A DNA stretch of 9,980 nucleotides from Planktomarina sp. (GCA_022425445.1 JAKMFM010000089.1:1-9980); one strand, 5' to 3'. Counted from the stretch's first letter, positions 1 to 6,380 are shown. Numbers and translations are program-made. Notes: generated by a model not told the origin, from the letters alone.

Positions 1-323
1 TCACGCACCAATACACGGCTTTCAGCTACATCTACGCCCAACGGTTTCTCTAGAAAAACAGCTTTGCCCTGCGCTGATGCCGTTAGAGCATAGGCTTTGC
101 GCGGCGCAGGAGGACAGGCAAGATATACCAAGTCAACGTTGCTGAACGCCGCCTCGGCATTGGAGGCTATCAGAGCATCAGGTGCCAGTTTTTGCGCGCT
201 TTGACAGGCGGTGGAATCTGGATCCCAGATCGTGTTGACCACAAATTCAGGATGAATGAACATATGCTCAAGCATGCGTTGACCCATGATACCCAAGCCA
301 ATAATTGCTGTTTTGATCGCCAT
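1..323 (-). CDS. Gfo/Idh/MocA family oxidoreductase, N-terminal part (runs off left edge)
   Basis: NAD(P)-dependent dehydrogenase of the Gfo/Idh/MocA family, which typically oxidises or reduces sugars, inositols or sugar acids in the cytoplasm. Only the first 107 residues are in the window. The Rossmann fold is clear: a beta strand runs into GLGIMG (residues 9-14), an acidic residue follows at the end of the second strand (IWDPD, around 34-36), and the family signature EKPLG lies at 92-96, whose lysine normally takes part in catalysis. The ATG at 323-321 is chosen because an AAGGA-type ribosome site precedes it and the Rossmann strand begins directly after it. The C-terminal substrate-binding domain, and therefore the substrate, lies outside. 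The gene is transcribed leftward, away from everything else here, so it probably belongs to a neighbouring sugar-utilisation cluster. The family call is firm; the substrate is unknown. Confidence 0.92.
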   Translation of the reverse strand, partial: MAIKTAIIGLGIMGQRMLEHMFIHPEFVVNTIWDPDSTACQSAQKLAPDALIASNAEAAFSNVDLVYLACPPAPRKAYALTASAQGKAVFLEKPLGVDVAESRVLVR

Positions 324-371
324 CACTCTTTTCCTTGGAATAGCCACCAGTGAGACGGCGAGTTTTTTAAA

Positions 372-419
372 AGCCCGTACAGGCTATATTTTCAACGATA
401 GTATAGACAATGAATATAC
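372..419 (-). promoter_or_regulatory. possible control region of the leftward oxidoreductase gene
   Basis: Two symmetric elements lie upstream of the oxidoreductase start. One is a 14-base imperfect palindrome at 372-385 (AGCCCGTACAGGCT, 12 of 14 positions symmetric). The other is an inverted repeat GTATA...TATAC at 401-405 and 415-419 with a 9-base spacer. On the minus strand TATACT near 405-400 could serve as a -10 box, with TTGTAC upstream at a rather long spacing. No regulator can be assigned. These are sequence observations with weak functional support. Confidence 0.25.
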
Positions 420-585
420 CTAATGTACAACTGCAACGAAATTAACTTGGTCCAGTGAGATGAGGCTGCTCAACAGCAACTCAGCTATTCTGTGTGATAA
501 ATCAGTGACTCTTCAAAAGAGACTTAAGTAAAACCTTTGTGCGAATCTGAAGCTTCGTAGAACCTCAAGAGTCTGGGGAAAAACT

Positions 586-831
586 ATGATGTTTGCTTAT
601 AGCGAAGATGGACAGCATTTTTTAGGCTTTCGCACGAACGCCGTCGGGAAAATGCAAATTGTCTATGACTATGAAGGTAAGATGCATCGAATTTATGATG
701 TTGAAACACCTAACGTAAAAACGAAGGTGATTAGCACTGCAATAACTAACGCCGTTAAACACAGAATGGTGGTTCCGACACTTTTTGCAACGCTTGCATC
801 ACAAAACATTAGTTTGAAAGAACTTGTCTAA
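586..831 (+). CDS. small hypothetical protein (81 aa), possibly cut short by an IS remnant
   Basis: I do not recognise this protein. It would be 81 residues with no signal peptide, membrane segment or cysteine motif; the sequence reads as a mixed, soluble-looking polypeptide (residues 1-40 rich in F/Y/G, then a likely helix around STAITNAVKHRMVV). A GGGGAAAA stretch a few bases upstream of the double ATG (586/589) could be the ribosome site. Its TAA stop (829-831) uses the first base of a region that matches the 3' end of an IS6-type transposase. The protein may therefore be a fragment whose real C-terminus was lost when the IS landed or recombined. It has no co-directional partner: the next gene runs towards it. 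It could be a real small gene, a truncated gene or chance; I rate it slightly above even. Confidence 0.5.
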   Translation: MMFAYSEDGQHFLGFRTNAVGKMQIVYDYEGKMHRIYDVETPNVKTKVISTAITNAVKHRMVVPTLFATLASQNISLKELV

Positions 832-942
832 ACTTCAAGCTGAACCGCACCGCTGCTCTCGCTGAGTGGCGCCAATTATTGCGCGCATAGATTCAGGCTG
901 CACTAGCAATCCGATGGGAGCTCTCATTTGTCTGACAGCACC
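831..942 (+). mobile_element. IS6-family remnant A: transposase 3' end plus right terminal repeat
   Basis: Plus-strand translation of 831-890 gives the C-terminal tail NFKLNRTAALAEWRQLLRA and then TAG, which I recognise as the end of IS6-family transposases of alphaproteobacteria (the NRTAALAEW core). About 50 bases of 3' leader follow, ending at 942. Read on the minus strand the end is GGTGCTGTCAGACAAA, of the GG..CTGT type found at IS6/IS26 termini. The same block occurs at 1814-1898, 6084-6195 and 8050-8160. The rest of the element is missing on the left, where the small ORF begins. The IS6 assignment is from memory of the family, not from a search. Confidence 0.75.
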
Positions 943-952
943 TAATAATCCG

Positions 953-1699
953 TTAAAGCGAGATAAAATTTGAAAAAAGAAGGCGCAAAGACAACATAAG
1001 AAGCAAGGCGATGATTGCTTTGTCGAAGGTTGGCTTCTGGAGCTTCTGTCCCAAGAAATCCCCTGCATACATGCCAAGAGAAAGGGGAATGACTGCGGCC
1101 ATACCGTAGAAAAATCGCTCCAAGTCCATTACCTCTAGATAAATTTGAACCGGAAACTGAATGATCGTCATCACAAAGAAGTAAAGCGACATCGTAAAGA
1201 TAAATTCCTCGCGTCGCAGGTTGACCGCGCTCATGAACGTCACGGATACGGGTGCCGACAGTCCTGTTGATCCTTGTAAAAATCCTCCAATAGTCCCGAT
1301 CGGGGTAACAAGTTTATTTGCAACTTCCCACTTCAACGTCCAACTAGGATTTCGTAGTTTGAAAACTACGTAGATCAAAATAATCAATGAAACGAATGTT
1401 GTGAGGACGAAACTGCTAACCTTGACCAAGAGTAGTGTGCCAACACCGGCACCTAGCAAGCCAAAAATAGCGAATACTTGGGAAAAATAACCTGCTGGTT
1501 TGTAGTTTCGAAAGCGCCAGGATTGCCATGCATTTGAAACAATATTGGGCACTAAAAATACTGCAACCGCAAATGGAACATCCACAACAATTGCCATCAC
1601 TGGAATGGCGATCAACGGAGCACCGACACCGATCGCACCCTTAAATATGCCACCAACAACGAACGTGCTGCAAACAAGAAGGAGTTGCTCTAAAGTCAT
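953..1699 (-). CDS. TSUP family (TauE/SafE-type) membrane transporter
   Basis: Inner-membrane permease of the TSUP family (formerly DUF81), whose studied members move sulfite, organosulfonates or related small anions, often as exporters. The 248-residue length is normal. About eight hydrophobic segments are visible, arranged as two related halves. Each half opens with a glycine-rich stretch: GGIFKGAIGVGAPLIAIP (about 16-33) and GTIGGFLQGSTGLSAPVS (about 136-153). The ATG at 1699-1697 has an AGGA ribosome site 8 bases upstream and puts the first membrane helix at the N-terminus. It lies downstream of, and in the same direction as, the GntR regulator gene, but a 208-base gap containing an IS6 scar separates them, so co-transcription is uncertain. 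IS6 scars lie on both sides of it. It could export a sulfonated or other anionic by-product of the neighbouring pathway; that is a guess. Confidence 0.9.
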   Translation of the reverse strand: MTLEQLLLVCSTFVVGGIFKGAIGVGAPLIAIPVMAIVVDVPFAVAVFLVPNIVSNAWQSWRFRNYKPAGYFSQVFAIFGLLGAGVGTLLLVKVSSFVLTTFVSLIILIYVVFKLRNPSWTLKWEVANKLVTPIGTIGGFLQGSTGLSAPVSVTFMSAVNLRREEFIFTMSLYFFVMTIIQFPVQIYLEVMDLERFFYGMAAVIPLSLGMYAGDFLGQKLQKPTFDKAIIALLLMLSLRLLFSNFISL

Positions 1700-1813
1700 A
1701 CCTCGTATCCTATCAGAGTGGCAGGCGACTTGCCTTAAAGTAGTGAAAAGCAGAATTCTGTACTATCTTGTGGACTACATATTGGCGGTGTAGGCTAAGT
1801 GTTATATTGATCA

Positions 1814-1898
1814 TTCGCTGAGAAGCTTTAGCGACCGATTTAATAGACTCAGGCGACACCAGAAACCTGATGCGAGTTCTCAGTTGTTCGGCAGCACC
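1814..1898 (+). mobile_element. IS6-family remnant B: short, diverged right end
   Basis: This 85-base block aligns without gaps to the right ends of remnants A, C and D, ending at the base equivalent to their terminus. It is the most diverged copy: the plus-strand tail reads FAEKL and then TAG (1814-1831), compared with LAEW in A. The terminal repeat read from the minus strand is GGTGCTGCCGAACAAC, compared with GGTGCTGTCAGACAAA in A and D. It stops 9 bases short of the regulator's stop codon. The remainder of the element to the left is not recognisable. Confidence 0.6.
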
Positions 1899-1907
1899 CG
1901 CAACCAC

Positions 1908-2615
1908 TTATATTTCTCCAAATGTCTTGTGCACCTGTGACCAAGCGCTTTGGAGGTGCTCCCGCAGCGCCGCCTCGGCGACATCTGGGTCACGCATCAA
2001 AATCGCTTCGTATATTCTTCTGTGTGCGACGTAATTTTCACGATTGCGTTCCGGCAGCTGAGCCATTTTTGACCAATGAGGAGCGAGCCAAGTTGTGTAG
2101 GCTCGATGCAATGCTGGCAGAACCGGGTTTTGGGTGATCTCATGGAGGACTTCGTGAAAGCGGTTGTCCGTTTGGTAGAACAGATCGCTGTTATCAATTG
2201 CCGAGGCGTTGGCCTCTAGTGCGCGCTTCAGCTCTGCGATATTATCCTTATCAGCTGACAGAGCGGCTTCACGGACAAGCGCTGCCTCGATCATTATTCG
2301 AGTATCAAATAGGTTCTTCACCCCGCCTGGCTGGCCTAACAGATGCGAAACGATGGAACTCACAGCATCAACTGCAGAATCAAAGCCCAATTTTCTGACG
2401 ACCGGTCGGTAGCGGGGCCGGGCTTCGATCAACCCCTTGCTTGAAAGCATGCGAACCGCTTCGCGCACCACCGTGCGACTGATCCCGAACTCTTCGATCA
2501 AATTTCTCTCTGATGGGAGTGGCTGGCCATCCGCTAGTACGCCGGATTGGATGCGTTGTTGCAACGTGTCGACAACAAAATCCGCCGCGCGCCCTGTTCC
2601 ATTTTGCTTAGCCAT
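1908..2615 (-). CDS. GntR-family transcriptional regulator, FadR/FCD subfamily
   Basis: Cytoplasmic DNA-binding regulator, probably the local repressor of the divergent sugar-acid operon. The 235-residue protein has an N-terminal winged helix (about 10-72; PLPSERNLIEEFGISRTVVREAV carries the recognition helix) and a C-terminal all-helical FCD domain (about 98-228). The usual metal/ligand residues of FCD are visible: D150 and H154 in DNRFHEVLH, H198 in ENYVAHRR and H220 in REHL. FCD regulators usually bind carboxylated sugars or organic acids, which fits the neighbouring dehydratase. The frame stays open 28 codons further upstream, but the ATG at 2615-2613 is chosen because AGGAGGA precedes it at ideal spacing and family N-termini begin here. 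It is transcribed divergently from the operon with 190 bases between the start codons. Confidence 0.92.
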   Translation of the reverse strand: MAKQNGTGRAADFVVDTLQQRIQSGVLADGQPLPSERNLIEEFGISRTVVREAVRMLSSKGLIEARPRYRPVVRKLGFDSAVDAVSSIVSHLLGQPGGVKNLFDTRIMIEAALVREAALSADKDNIAELKRALEANASAIDNSDLFYQTDNRFHEVLHEITQNPVLPALHRAYTTWLAPHWSKMAQLPERNRENYVAHRRIYEAILMRDPDVAEAALREHLQSAWSQVHKTFGEI

Positions 2616-2711
2616 CTTTGTCCTCCTGAACCGCAGCGACGGTAGAATCATCATACGCAATTCCTGCATCAAGTCATCGCCCCATCTAATTTGCATCAAT
2701 CATCTGCATAA

Positions 2712-2724
2712 TTTGTATAACAAA
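2712..2724. promoter_or_regulatory. candidate GntR operator 1 (TTTGTATAACAAA)
   Basis: Inverted repeat TTTGT-ATA-ACAAA in the divergent intergenic region. Short TTGT...ACAA and TGGT...ACCA palindromes are the usual sites of FCD-type GntR regulators. It lies about 20 bases upstream of the operon's -35 box. On the minus strand it falls between weak -35/-10 candidates (TTGGCT and TATGCA, 17 bases apart) for the regulator gene, so binding here could control both directions. Confidence 0.45.
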
Positions 2725-2745
2725 AAAAGCCAAAATGAAAAATTA

Positions 2746-2774
2746 TTGACAAAAAAGATCGTATTGGCAATATG
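2746..2774 (+). promoter_or_regulatory. probable sigma-70 promoter of the sugar-acid operon
   Basis: A consensus -35 box TTGACA (2746-2751) is followed after 17 bases by AATATG (2769-2774), a moderate -10 match; CAATAT with a 16-base spacer is an alternative. Transcription would start about 25 bases before the dehydratase ATG and give a short leader. The candidate operator at 2775-2785 sits directly at the expected start site. Confidence 0.5.
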
Positions 2775-2785
2775 TGGTCATACCA
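2775..2785. promoter_or_regulatory. candidate GntR operator 2 (TGGTCATACCA)
   Basis: Perfect TGGT-CAT-ACCA inverted repeat, of the TGGTnnnACCA form known from LldR/PdhR-like FCD regulators. It overlaps the predicted transcription start of the operon, a position where a bound repressor would block polymerase. The pairing with the adjacent regulator is inferred from position. Confidence 0.45.
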
Positions 2786-2805
2786 AAATACCATTGGGGG
2801 ACAAA

Positions 2806-3927
2806 ATGCAAGACGACATCGGTAACGTCAGCATTATAACGTACGTGGATGTAAGTCACTTTGACGTGCCGTTGGCTGAGGTCCTGACCGATGCCAAGCA
2901 TGGCGATCACACGCACTTTGAACTTGTCACCGTTACGGTGCGCCTGCAGGACGGCTCTGAGGGAACTGGATACACCTACACAGGTGGCAAGGGCGGACGG
3001 TCAATCGCTGCGATGATCGAGCATGACTTGGCTCCATTTCTGATGGGTCGAAACGCGCAAGACGTCGATGCTGTATATGATGCGATGGGCTGGCATGTGC
3101 ATTACGTCGGGCGCGGCGGGATCGCCTCTTTCGCAATATCGGCGGTCGACATCGCTTTGTGGGACATTCGCTGCAAATCTGCGGGAAAGCCACTGTGGCA
3201 AATGGTGGGCGGGGCTTCAGATCGGTGCAAGGCCTATGGTGGTGGTATTGATTTAGGTTACGATTTGCCAAAGCTGCTTGGTTCGATACAGACCTATCTG
3301 GATCAGGGTTTCAATGCCGTGAAAATCAAGATCGGCCAGCCGATGTTGGCCGAAGATGTCGCCCGGGTTGCAGCAGTCCGCCAACTGATTGGGCCTGACA
3401 TCAAATTTATGGTAGATGCCAACTATTCCATGAGTGTTCACGAAGCGATTGCCGCCGCCGATGCATTCAAGGCTTTTGATCTGACGTGGTTCGAAGAGCC
3501 GACCATTCCGGACGATTACAAAGGCTTCGGCCGTATCGCTGATGCCACCGGCATGCCCCTTGCGATGGGCGAAAATTTGCATACGATCCACGAATTCGAA
3601 TACGCATTCTCCGATTCCAAGCTAAGCTTTATTCAGCCTGACGCGTCAAATTGCGGTGGGATTACCGGCTGGCTGCGCGTGGCCGAACTGTCGCGCCAAC
3701 ACGGCATTCCCGTTTGTAGCCATGGCATGCAAGAGCTTCATGTAAGCCTCGTGTCCGCTCAGTCCAACGCTGGATGGCTGGAAGTTCATTCCTTCCCAAT
3801 AGATCAATACACCAGCCGCCCTCTTGTCGTTGAAGATTACCTTGCGGTGGCACCCAACGCGCCAGGTATTGGTGTCACTTTTGATTGGGAAAAGCTGAAA
3901 TCCGCACACAAGGAGATGCATAAATGA
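2806..3927 (+). CDS. enolase-superfamily sugar-acid dehydratase, mandelate racemase subgroup
   Basis: Mg2+-dependent enzyme of the mandelate racemase subgroup, most likely a dehydratase turning an acid sugar into a 2-keto-3-deoxy acid in the cytoplasm. The 373-residue protein has the N-terminal capping domain (about 1-130) and the barrel. The catalytic set is complete: K173-x-K175, metal ligands D204, E230 (WFEEP) and E256 (GEN), the D279/H306 dyad, and E326. Each lies exactly nine residues after its counterpart in Pseudomonas putida mandelate racemase (164, 166, 195, 221, 247, 270, 297, 317). The frame is open upstream to 2437, across the regulator gene, but the ATG at 2806 is preceded by GGGGGA and fits the family N-terminus. 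The stop overlaps the next gene's ATG. Substrate (galactarate/talarate-, fuconate- or gluconate-like) is undecided; racemase activity is less likely beside two dehydrogenases. Confidence 0.9.
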   Translation: MQDDIGNVSIITYVDVSHFDVPLAEVLTDAKHGDHTHFELVTVTVRLQDGSEGTGYTYTGGKGGRSIAAMIEHDLAPFLMGRNAQDVDAVYDAMGWHVHYVGRGGIASFAISAVDIALWDIRCKSAGKPLWQMVGGASDRCKAYGGGIDLGYDLPKLLGSIQTYLDQGFNAVKIKIGQPMLAEDVARVAAVRQLIGPDIKFMVDANYSMSVHEAIAAADAFKAFDLTWFEEPTIPDDYKGFGRIADATGMPLAMGENLHTIHEFEYAFSDSKLSFIQPDASNCGGITGWLRVAELSRQHGIPVCSHGMQELHVSLVSAQSNAGWLEVHSFPIDQYTSRPLVVEDYLAVAPNAPGIGVTFDWEKLKSAHKEMHK

Positions 3928-4964
3928 CTGCCCAGACGAACACCGCCGCCCATTATCGGGGCGACAAGAGCTTTGTAGTGGAAACCATCGAGGCAAAGGC
4001 ACCCGCTGCGGGCGAGGCGCAGATCCGCATCGCCTATTGCGGCATCTGCGGCACCGATATGCATGTCTTTCATGGCAACATGGACGCGCGTGTTGGCTTA
4101 AATCGCATCGTTGGCCATGAGATGTCCGGCACGGTCGAAGCCGTTGGAGACGGGGTAACCAATGTTGTCCCGGGCCAAAAAATTTCGGTGCGTCCGTTAG
4201 ATCATTGCGGCGATTGCCCAGCGTGCCATGCAGGTCATAATCATATCTGCCATAATCTGAAATTCCTTGGGCTCGATACCGACGGGGCCATGCAGGAGCT
4301 CTGGAATGTGCCCGCGCATACACTTCACGTGCTGCCCGACACCCTGCGTATGGATCATGCGGCACTGATCGAACCCGTTGCAGTCGCCTGTCACGATGTC
4401 AGGTTGTCGGAGCTGTCCGAAGGTGAAAACGTCGTCGTAATTGGTGGTGGCCCAATCGGTATTTTGGTGGCGATGGTGGCGCGTGATGCTGGCGGCAATG
4501 TCCTGATTTCCGAGGTCAACGAGGCGCGCCTTGCAATTGCCCAGACGCTTGGATTTGACACGGTCAATCCGGCGAAGGCCGATCTTGCTGACCTGGTTAT
4601 TTCACGCACCGGCGCCAAGGGCGCAGATGTCGTGTTCGAAGTGTCTGGCACACAGCTGGGCGTGGATGCTATGACCGAAATCGCAGCGTGCCGCGCGCGC
4701 ATCGTCATGGTGGCGATCCATGCCCAAAAGCCACAAATCGATTTGTTCCGGTTCTTCTGGCGCGAGCTCAAGCTGATCGGAGCACGGGTGTATGAAGCCG
4801 GCGACTACGAAAAGGCAATCTCAGTCATCGCAAGCGGCGGCGTCGATGCCGACACGATTATCACTGATGTCGCGCCGCTGGCTGACATCGAGAAGGCCTT
4901 CGTCGCACTCGACACCAGCCCAACGGCGATGAAAAGCCTGATCAAAGTGGGGGGAAACGCATGA
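3924..4964 (+). CDS. zinc-dependent medium-chain alcohol/polyol dehydrogenase
   Basis: NAD-dependent zinc dehydrogenase of the sorbitol/threonine dehydrogenase branch, 346 residues. The catalytic zinc residues are C42 (CGICGTD), H65-E66 (GHE) and E150 (EPVAVACH). The structural zinc loop has its four cysteines at 95, 98, 101 and 109. The coenzyme fold shows GGGPIG at 174-179 and an acidic residue (E197 in SEVNE) at the end of the second strand, favouring NAD+ over NADP+. The start codon overlaps the dehydratase stop (ATGA), which indicates translational coupling. An enolase-superfamily protein paired with a zinc dehydrogenase recalls E. coli rspA-rspB, and LgoD-type enzymes oxidise L-galactonate or L-gulonate at C5. 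Here it probably oxidises a hydroxyl of the sugar acid or its product. Substrate is not determinable from sequence. Confidence 0.92.
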   Translation: MTAQTNTAAHYRGDKSFVVETIEAKAPAAGEAQIRIAYCGICGTDMHVFHGNMDARVGLNRIVGHEMSGTVEAVGDGVTNVVPGQKISVRPLDHCGDCPACHAGHNHICHNLKFLGLDTDGAMQELWNVPAHTLHVLPDTLRMDHAALIEPVAVACHDVRLSELSEGENVVVIGGGPIGILVAMVARDAGGNVLISEVNEARLAIAQTLGFDTVNPAKADLADLVISRTGAKGADVVFEVSGTQLGVDAMTEIAACRARIVMVAIHAQKPQIDLFRFFWRELKLIGARVYEAGDYEKAISVIASGGVDADTIITDVAPLADIEKAFVALDTSPTAMKSLIKVGGNA

Positions 4965-5728
4965 GTATCCTTCAGTCATTTAACCTCTCCGGCAAGACAG
5001 CGCTGGTTACCGGCGCCAAGCGCGGCATTGGACGTGGAATGGCCGAAGCTCTGGCCGAGGCTGGCGCTGATATCGTTGGCGTGTCTGCCAGTCTTTCTGC
5101 TGGCTCCGAGGTAGAGCAGGCCGTCACAAAGTTGGGGCGCAAGTTTTCAGGGCATCAGTGTGATTTCTCTCAGCGGCCAGCGCTCATGGAATTTATTGGC
5201 CAGCTCACCGCAGACGGTATTACCCCGGATATCCTTATAAACAACGCAGGTACGATCAAACGCAAGCCTGCCGCGGAGCATCCTGACGAATGGTGGGACG
5301 AGGTCATGGAAGTCAATCTCTCTGCGCAGTTCGTGCTCAGCCGCGAAATCGGGCGGGGCATGGTCGAACGTGGCCATGGCAAGATCATCTTCACTGCCTC
5401 GCTTCTAACGTTTCAAGGCGGAATTACCGTGCCCGGGTACGCCGCCTCAAAAGGTGGGATTGGCCAGCTTACCAAGGCTCTCGCCAATGAATGGGCGGGC
5501 AAGGGCGTGAATGTGAACGCCATCGCGCCCGGCTACATCGCAACCGACAACACCCAAGCCCTACAAGACGATCCGGCGCGTTCGAATTCCATCCTTGAGC
5601 GTATACCGCAGGGGCGCTGGGGCACGCCGCGCGACTTCGCTGGACCTGCTGTTTTTCTGTCCTCATCTGCATCCGACTACGTCAACGGCGAGATCCTTAC
5701 CGTCGATGGGGGTTGGATGGGCCGCTGA
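4961..5728 (+). CDS. short-chain dehydrogenase, KduD / 2-keto-3-deoxy-acid dehydrogenase-like
   Basis: Classical NAD(P)-dependent SDR of 255 residues. It has the cofactor motif TGAKRGIG (17-24), NNAG (94-97), the catalytic tetrad N119, S147, Y160 and K164 (YAASK), the PG motif after strand six (IAPGYIATDNT) and the usual C-terminal VDGGW. Closest in style to KduD (2-dehydro-3-deoxy-D-gluconate 5-dehydrogenase) and to gluconate 5-dehydrogenases. After a dehydratase it would logically oxidise the 2-keto-3-deoxy acid. The ATG overlaps the previous stop (ATGA at 4961-4964). The protein ends naturally, 11 bases before an IS6 left end, so any further operon genes (kinase, aldolase, transporter) would have been separated from this cluster. 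Confidence 0.9.
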   Translation: MSILQSFNLSGKTALVTGAKRGIGRGMAEALAEAGADIVGVSASLSAGSEVEQAVTKLGRKFSGHQCDFSQRPALMEFIGQLTADGITPDILINNAGTIKRKPAAEHPDEWWDEVMEVNLSAQFVLSREIGRGMVERGHGKIIFTASLLTFQGGITVPGYAASKGGIGQLTKALANEWAGKGVNVNAIAPGYIATDNTQALQDDPARSNSILERIPQGRWGTPRDFAGPAVFLSSSASDYVNGEILTVDGGWMGR

Positions 5729-5796
5729 CCGTCCCCGGGGGCACTGTCAGACAAAACGAGCTTGAGATGAGGAGGGCTGTTTCGTAGTCTCGCCAT

Positions 5797-5889
5797 ATGA
5801 CAAAACATTCCCCATTCAGGCACACGAAACCTGGCCAGGGGTCCCTGCACCATCTTGCTGCGGTCCGTGGACCGGGAACCAAGAACTAG
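5797..5889 (+). pseudogene. IS6 transposase N-terminal fragment
   Basis: ATG at 5797 opens MTKHSPFR, matching the first residues typical of IS6-family transposases (M-x-x-x-x-PFRYFKTS in many members). The sequence diverges immediately afterwards (HTKPGQG) and ends at TAG (5887-5889) after 30 codons. The DDE residues are absent. The call rests on the short N-terminal match plus the adjoining terminal repeat. Confidence 0.5.
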
Positions 5890-5970
5890 GGCCTAAGGTT
5901 TACATACCACGCACCGTCGACTTATTGTCAGCGTCGCCTGAGCTCAGTTGAGCCTCAGAACCACGGACCG
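5861..5970. repeat. 10-base inverted repeat inside the deleted IS6 element
   Basis: CGGTCCGTGG at 5861-5870 is the exact reverse complement of CCACGGACCG at 5961-5970. Each arm also lies against a GGACCGGGA string. The second arm marks the left limit of the block shared with 7929-8160. It may be a footprint of the deletion or rearrangement that shortened the element; no function is evident. Confidence 0.35.
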
Positions 5971-6195
5971 GGATCCCCTATCCCAGTGCCCCGCGCCTCG
6001 GACCATTGGCGCACAGTATTAGAGTTGTAAATTCATTGGAGCAGGTTTTTGTTTGGGGGAGGGTACAGCTATTTTCATGCACCAATTTCAAGCCTAATCG
6101 AACCGTCGCTCTTACTGAGTGGCGCCAACTATTGAGTGCATAGATTTAGGCTGCGCCACTAATCTGATGCGAGTTCTCATTCGTCTGACAGTACC

Positions 6196-6351
6196 ACCAA
6201 ACGCCCTAGCTCACACGACTTCATAAACCTACGCTATCGTACTTGTACGAGCCTCCGATGGGACCCTCCGGAAAGCTAGGACAGGCATCGGTTTAGGGTG
6301 GTTTGGGCGGCGGTCCATAAGGCAAAAAACAATTAAGAGAATTTTAGACTA
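6196..6351. other. spacer between the IS remnant and the next promoter, nothing recognised
   Basis: No open frame of note, RNA gene or clear palindrome was seen. Together with the IS remnant this fills the 705-base gap between the operon and the next gene. Confidence 0.5.
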
Positions 6352-6380
6352 TTGATCCTCACTGCTAAGTTCTATTTATC
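6352..6380 (+). promoter_or_regulatory. weak candidate promoter for the downstream SDR gene
   Basis: TTGATC (6352-6357), a 17-base spacer, and TTTATC (6375-6380) about 53 bases before the SDR start. The -10 match is only three of six, so this is tentative. Confidence 0.25.

Larger units (their letters stand above)
5740..6195 (+). mobile_element. internally deleted IS6-family element (left end E plus right end C)
   Basis: The left terminal repeat GGCACTGTCAGACAAA (5740-5755) and the right end, read on the minus strand as GGTACTGTCAGACGAA (6195-6180), form inverted repeats matching at 14 of 16 positions. After the left repeat comes a leader with a GAGGAGG stretch and then ATG at 5797 with MTKHSPFR, the usual start of alphaproteobacterial IS6 transposases. 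The frame then departs and stops at 5889. At the other end, 6084-6143 encodes NFKPNRTVALTEWRQLLSA and a stop. The span is 456 bases, against roughly 800 for an intact IS6 element, and most of the catalytic region is gone. Flanking octamers (5732-5739 and 6196-6203) do not match, so no target duplication is evident. Confidence 0.65.

Noticed and set aside
1..12. TCACGCACCAAT at the window start is identical to part of IS remnant D (near 8040).
   Set aside because: It lies inside the well-conserved oxidoreductase coding frame and the match does not extend; coincidence.
835..1077. Minus-strand reading of the repeated block (GAVRQMR...RIRLL..PES) appears conserved across the four copies with conservative substitutions.
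   Set aside because: The plus strand of the same block gives a recognisable IS6 transposase tail ending in a stop in the same place. The minus-strand frames contain stops in copy C and lack starts, so this is a shadow of the shared ancestry.
1751..1760. Perfect palindrome CAGAATTCTG upstream of the TSUP gene.
   Set aside because: Ten bases is short, there is no second copy, and no promoter can be aligned to it.
1713..1907. 64-codon minus-strand frame directly after the regulator's stop, opening with GTG.
   Set aside because: It reads through IS remnant B, has no ribosome site or family features, and is not conserved beyond the repeat.
2616..2699. 28-codon N-terminal extension of the GntR regulator.
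   Set aside because: AGGAGGA at perfect spacing precedes the internal ATG at 2615, and the extension covers the promoter/operator region.
2437..2805. 123-codon upstream extension of the dehydratase frame.
   Set aside because: It lies antisense to the regulator gene and runs through the promoter; the ATG at 2806 has a ribosome site and matches the family N-terminus.
3646..4365. 239-codon minus-strand frame across the dehydratase and zinc dehydrogenase genes.
   Set aside because: It is arginine/histidine-rich shadow sequence opposite two well-supported genes with complete active sites.
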